Of a DNA stretch of 64,000 nucleotides, positions 58,759-64,000 are shown one piece after another (positions within the stretch are counted from its first letter, which is position 1; every line of letters begins with the position of its first letter). This DNA comes from Epiperipatus broadwayi. Its lineage: Eukaryota; Onychophora; Udeonychophora; Euonychophora; Peripatidae. A program made the translations under genes and the position numbers. The notes below the pieces were generated by a model that saw only the letters and a list, made by a program, of their open reading frames with translations, did no database searches and was not told where the DNA came from. The stretch covers positions 3,505,935 through 3,569,934 of the forward strand of contig JAQFVV010012512.1 in the NCBI GenBank assembly GCA_028023455.1, written 5' to 3'.

Positions 58759-59223
58759 ATAGCTAGATGGTTAGATAAATGGTGGGTGAATACTTAGATA
58801 GACAAATAAAAGACAAATAGATAAGTGAATGAATGAATGGGTGGTCAAGAGGAATAACTCATGTATCTTATTTATTAAGCTAACGTAATCTTGATATTTT
58901 GTTTGTTCGAAGACGAGTTAGATAGTTAGATAAATAGTCAATACTTAGATAGACAAATAAAAGATAAATAGATAAATGGATGATTAAATAGATGGTTAGG
59001 ATGAATAATTCATGTATCTTATTTATTAAGTTAGCTTAATCTTGATATTTGTTTGTTCGAAGACAAGATAGATAGTTAGATAAACAGTTGCTGAATAAAT
59101 ACTTAGATAGACAAATAAAAGATAAATAGATAAGTGGATGAACGAATGGATGATCAGAATGAATAACTCATGTATCTTATTTATTAAGTTAGCCTAATCT
59201 TGGCATTTTGTCTGTTCGAAGAC
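58759..59223 (+). repeat. Minisatellite, three units of about 150-160 bp
   Basis: Each unit runs from gatagttagataaa through acttagatagacaaataaaagata, a gatggatga-type stretch, then ctcatgtatcttatttatta, to cttgatattttgtttgttcgaagac. Unit ends fall at 58914, 59064 and 59223. The gata/gatg-rich core within each unit is itself a shorter degenerate repeat. Confidence 0.9.
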
Positions 59224-60179
59224 AATCAAATTTTTTGAGATGCGTTCACATATTTATATACAAACTTTAATTTATGTATGTAACCCATTCTATGATTTTT
59301 TGCATAAGTTAATTTCTATTTGCATCATTGTTTTTTTTTTTTTTCAGGTGCAAAATATAAATGTTGTTTTTCTTTTTAATCACTGAAAGTAAATTTCGTA
59401 ATATTTTATAAGAAATGGTTTTTATACTGTTTTAAACGTAGGGGAAAGGAAACTTAGTTTTGCGATTTATATATATAATTATAAGAAATTTTCCGCAGAA
59501 TGTCGACAGCCGTCTACTATGTAAATATAGCACAAATATGCACTATTTTAATAAAAATAGCAGAAAGATAATTGCTTATGTATATGCGGAAGTTTGTCAA
59601 AAGTTGCCCGATTACATATAAAAGACCCAGTAAAACTTCTAAGTATACATTGTTTCAAAAAATAATGTTTTAACTGTATATAATTTTTTAATAAACAAAT
59701 GAGGATATTAATCTAAAAAATATCTTTATCTTTTATTATTAATAATGTAGACTTCCTGTCATTTTTTTTTTGTTATTAATAATATCATAGCTTTCAGTGG
59801 CTATCATATGTTTAAAATTAACATTTTCAGCTCTTGTCAATCAAATGTAATAAAGGAAAAAGTTTTCAATTGTGTTGTACGTTCTGCTGAAAATGGTTAG
59901 AATATTAAGTGTCAAAAGAGTTTATTATTATTATTAAAAGCATGGAATAGTTCGATTTAAAAACGTATTTACAATATTAACTAAAAGAAATAGGAATAAA
60001 AGTCGTGATAATAAAATATAGTATATTGTTACTATTTTTATATGTGATTATTTAAATAGTTCGCATTCATATTCATGCACCCGCATATACATTTAGTATT
60101 TGGACTATTGCTTATGCTAGTTAAGTTAATAGCATATGTATGGTTTTCCTTAAAGAATTTAGATATTTTAGTAATCAGT
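59224..60179. other. No gene seen
   Basis: AT-rich, with T-runs near 59329-59343 and 59763-59770. No motif is readable. Confidence 0.45.
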
Positions 60180-60350
60180 TGTATATAAATTGAGCTATTT
60201 CCGATGTTCCAACTTTCTGTGAACTTGCAAGCAATAAAACAGTTCAATCAATTATTTTGTCCTGCAGGTTGTGATTTCCACTTCTGGTATTTTCGGCGCT
60301 CGAACTTCTTATGAACTCTTGAGTAACAAAGCCATTAGATTATTTATTTA
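60180..60350 (+). repeat. SINE-2 dimer
   Basis: The first, partial unit (tgttccaactttctgtgaac, ttgcaagcaataaaacagttc) is followed by a second unit with ggcgctcgaacttcttatgaactc and tgagtaacaaagcca. The arrangement parallels the dimer at 19514-19790. The minus frame 60038-60247 overlapping it is not credible. Confidence 0.55.
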
Positions 60351-61259
60351 CTGAACATTTAAAAATACTTTATATTATTAATATCAAGAGGAACTAAAAA
60401 CTCAAACCTCTCGATGTACAAAACCCATGTCTAATGATAATCCAGCTCTTGACACATTTCTTTTTGTTATTCCTTCACTGCAATTGATGGATTTTTTTTT
60501 AAAAGAAAAATTGTTTCTTTGTTTTTTTACATTTTTATATAATAATTAAAAAAAATAAAATGTAGCATTTTTTCCAAAGTATATAAACATCTAGGGCTCG
60601 TACAAAATAATAGGCACATGTTATTGATACCTTTACTAATGTGTAAGGGCTGCCATTTGCTAATCAATCCTTGTTTATTTTGCATGTCATATATGAAGAT
60701 GACCCATGTATAAGTAGGTCAAAATGTAGATGATAATGATATATTACACTTAATCCAAATTAAAAGTTCTAGAATATATGAATAATTTAAGACAAGTCAG
60801 TTTATTTAAAATTAATATCAGTTTAAGTTTTCCAGTTCCGTGGAAAAGTTTTCTATTTATATATCAAGTTTAGAGTTGCATTTTTCCAACATAAATGATC
60901 TGATTAATTATTCATTCTAAACATATAATAGATTGCACGAATTAATAAAAATATTGCTTTTATCATATATTTAAATAATAATTATTATGAAATGCAGATT
61001 ATTTTAAATATAAATAATTGCAAAGAATTCTGAAAACATTATATAAACCGATAAATTATAAATGGCCTGTTTTGAACTGTATAATCAACTTTGAAGCATT
61101 TATTCTCATGGCTGTAATTGTCGTCTTTCCTATTTATCATATTTCAATAATTACTTCTTTTTTAAAATAGAAATTATTATTGGTAATGAATATTACATTA
61201 TTAAATTCAAGGGACCTTCACTTATAAAATAAAAATTTGTTTTTCTTTGCATACGAATT
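60351..61259. other. No gene seen
   Basis: AT-rich, with no recognisable features. Confidence 0.45.
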
Positions 61260-61598
61260 AATCCGGGGGTTCCCAATCCTATGCCCGCATTTATCTGATA
61301 CAAATAAATATAATTTTTAAAATTTCTTATAAATTATTGTATTATATTGTAATCAAATTGAGGGGCATACTATACTTTTACAGCGTAAAAATATAAACGT
61401 TAATTATATGTTAAAATTTTATTTTTGAAATAAATATTTTTTTTGAACATTATGTGTATTATTAACAATATCCAACTATAAATTTACATTGAAAAAGTAA
61501 GTGGTGCCTGCCATCTGGTTGAAAAAAAAATGGTGCTCGCCACCTGGCTGGTATTATAGAATGTGCTCTTAAGTGCAAAAAGGTCGGGACCCGGATTA
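61260..61598. mobile_element. hAT-like miniature element (candidate)
   Basis: The left end aatccgggggttcccaatcc resembles hAT termini of the CAGGGGTTCCCAA type, and the right end ggtcgggacccggatt is its imperfect complement, giving a 339-bp element. Inside, tggtgcctgccatctgg and tggtgctcgccacctgg form a doubled phrase (about 61503 and 61532). No 8-bp target duplication is clear and no transposase is present. Confidence 0.45.
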
Positions 61599-63274
61599 TT
61601 AATCTATTGTACATGTATTGACAAATTAAATCAAATTTAAGTTGACTTCATTAGATAATTTAATTTTCAACTTCATTAAACTTACTAAAGGTAAAGATAT
61701 CGTGTGTCCGGAGCTACACATAGGTCAAGGTTTAGTCTATCATCCACGATGTTCACCCATCATAATTATAATATCCTGTGTAACAAACCATTCAATTATT
61801 TATTTATTTAAAAGTAGAGATAAATGTATACCATGATCCCATTACCCACAAGATTTTGTATTTCCTTCTAAATGTTAAAGCTATGTAATTAACATACCAT
61901 CCAAGATTATTAATGTGGAAATTTTATCTTATAGCTAAAAATAGCTTAACACTCATTTGCCAAACAATGAGTGGATTGTAAACTGGAAAAGGTCTGAATT
62001 GTTTATTAGAAAAAAGATTTTAGGCTCCCTTAGAAATTCTCATCTACCTAAATGAATTTTAAAATTTTTACCCTGATTTGAAACTCATTGATTGCACTAT
62101 TGTTATGCCTTGAGGCTTTTGAAATTCTGCAGAGTAGTTGTATTTGCAAAATACCAAAAAACATTTAATCTTAAATTTGAACCTTCTAGCACTGAAATTG
62201 TTTGCAAAGAAAGAAATGATACCAAAATAAAAATAAAAGAAGCATACTTCATTGCGAGTGATCCAAACACCACCAATCGAAGGGGTGCCTCTTTTGCCAT
62301 ATCAAAAAAAATGGGCAGGATAATGATTTGCATAAATTTTGATTCATTACATATACACACAATAATGGTTATGTATATGGAGTAAACATACTCCGAAAGT
62401 GCTAAGCTAAATATTGTTATTTGTGAAAATATACTTTTTAAAAGCATATAATAATAATAATAATAAATACAAATTTTTAAGGTGAATAGGCTTGGAAAGA
62501 TTTCAACAGCTTGCCTAATTGAAACTCTTCAGTATATTCTATCGTTAGATATATTTCTGAAAGCAATTAATTACATATCTTTTTTAAAGTCTTATTTGAG
62601 ATTATTCTTATAAATGAATGTTTTTTTTTTTATGAAATCATTGCCATTCATTTACTTCATATGCCCAATCTATTAAAGGTATCCTTTTGTAAAATAGGTT
62701 TAATACTATCGCATATAGTAAGCTGAAGATTATACCTATTAGTATAATCTTGTTACTATGGAGAAATGTTTAAATGTGCTTTTATAATACTAAAATAAGG
62801 GATCATTGTTTCACTTGCAAAGAGGCAGACTAGCTAGCAGTGCTCAATTGCTGAAGGTATATCATTGTGATGAAATATACTATATATATTTTAATTTGAT
62901 AAATTTAGAGTAGACCTGTGATTTTATGCTATATTTCAACATCCACATAAGCCTTTGTATGTAAAAAAAACTATTTAAATCAATTCACATTTTCAAGTTG
63001 ATAACTTTCCAAGCTACAAGTTGCTGATCATGTTCCTTCCATGTCTGGCTGATTTATAAAGAACTTGAGTTTTGTAATACCAATACCCATATCCATGCAT
63101 GTATGACTAAAATAAAAATTATATCAAAACTATTGTTTTATTTAGTGGAAAACATTTGGCAGCTCTTCTTATTATGATCAAATGTTGTTATTTTATCAGC
63201 ATTTTAATAACCGATTTTTTAATTCATGTCAGCAATCCAGGAATTATTTTACATATTTGTTTATATATGCGTGT
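61599..63274. other. No confident gene; weak coding-like frames
   Basis: Frames at 61642-61836 and 62092-62385 (plus) are open and the second has protein-like phrases (KFEPSSTEIVCKERND, AYFIASDPNTTNRRGA), but a long minus-strand frame overlaps it and no domain or splice site is recognised. An (AAT)n run is at about 62447-62465. Confidence 0.35.
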
Positions 63275-63450
63275 GTATATATATAAAGAGATAAGATGTG
63301 TAAATAAATTTTAGTTATCTAGAATTAAAATTTTATTTCCTCATGGTTTATAAACATTAAAGGTGTGCGTGTACATATAAAGAGAAAAAGAAAGCGATTA
63401 ATAGATTTTAGATAATGTCTAGAATTTAATTTCCTCATGATTTATAAATA
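63275..63450 (+). repeat. Imperfect tandem duplication
   Basis: The phrases tatataaagaga, then ttttag-ta-tctagaattaa, then tttcctcatggtttataaa occur at about 63275-63358 and again at about 63372-63450. Confidence 0.6.
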
Positions 63451-64000
63451 AACCTTATCAAGCATATGTTTCAATAGGTTTTGTTTTCTGATGCCTATCA
63501 TTGATATTTGAAAATTATACCGAATCATTCATCATGTTTATTATATACAATAATAAATGCAATATTCAAATATGTTTAAAAATACATATATACAAGCAAC
63601 AAAGATTACAAATTATAAAATTATTATATAAAAGCCTTTTTCGGCAAATTATGTTTTTTTGCCCTTTTCAATATGTCTCCACGATTTAAAGCACATACAG
63701 TGACATCTATATCAATACATGAGAGAAGATAGATAAACAAATGGATATCTGACATGATCTATTATGTGTTTTTTTCCCCTCAATTCTACTACAAAATTAC
63801 TCTGTTATATATATTGAATGGATATATATCCACATATATTAATTAATGAACTATCCATTCTTTATCCATTAACCACTTATTATTTAACTTAATGGATGTT
63901 TTGTATATATTCATACAGTTGTTTTTATTATACATGATGTAGTTTGTTTCATATATTTTACGTCTATTAACATTTTTAATATAATCAAGAACACTTATAT
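63451..64000. other. No gene seen
   Basis: AT-rich sequence to the window edge; the plus frame 63501-63689 has no motif. Confidence 0.4.

Noticed and set aside
58759-59223. CRISPR array
   Set aside because: Repeats are long, adjacent and without unique spacers, in a eukaryotic context; it is a minisatellite.

Overview
The window looks like non-coding nuclear DNA from an invertebrate animal. It is very AT-rich (by eye about three quarters A+T), has no dense gene array and no operons, and carries many poly(A)/poly(T) runs, microsatellites and decayed retroelements. The retroelements point to a metazoan: RTE-clade LINEs, a second LINE of the type often mis-annotated as 'craniofacial development protein 2-like', a Penelope-like element with a GIY-YIG endonuclease, and tRNA-derived SINEs. 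I cannot name the species. Arthropods fit well, but molluscs or cnidarians are not excluded.

Layout. 1-2.15 kb: a minus-strand RTE LINE (endonuclease and reverse transcriptase) cut by the left edge. 2.2-13.7 kb: mostly unremarkable DNA with short direct repeats, a possible decayed element at 5.87-8.06 kb, an unidentified GC-richer block at 8.84-9.11 kb, and an odd homopolymer-rich G/C block at 9.66-9.97 kb. 13.4-20 kb: SINE copies and a LINE tail. 21.47-23.29 kb: two decayed RTE 3' ends lying tail to tail. 23.3-34.8 kb: more SINE copies, a fold-back element at 29.95-30.15 kb, and one short exon-like reading frame at 33.9-34.05 kb. 35.95-40.49 kb: two Penelope-like elements head to head, both ending in a tail with tRNA-type promoter boxes; a 362-bp tandem duplication starts inside that tail. 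41.8-43.6 kb: minus-strand coding-like blocks for an acidic, repeat-bearing protein, broken by stops and frameshifts. 43.86-44.17 kb: an inverted-repeat element. 44.2-52.1 kb: nothing recognisable. 52.14-56.81 kb: a LINE with its 5' leader, nested between copies of an inverted terminal module. 57.7-64 kb: a palindromic SINE cluster, a minisatellite, a SINE dimer, a hAT-like miniature element, then unremarkable DNA.

Functional reading. No intact host gene can be defended. The best host candidates are the broken acidic-protein locus at 41.8-42.9 kb and the 161-bp exon candidate at 33.9 kb. Everything else that codes is retroelement protein, and every copy is inactivated by stops, frameshifts, truncation or insertion. 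The most interesting signal is that a tRNA-like module (SINE-1) forms the 3' end of both Penelope-like copies and also occurs away from Penelope coding sequence at 13.8 and 57.7-58.2 kb. This suggests either a Penelope tail with a built-in pol III-type promoter, or a SINE that shares the Penelope tail and may be moved by it.
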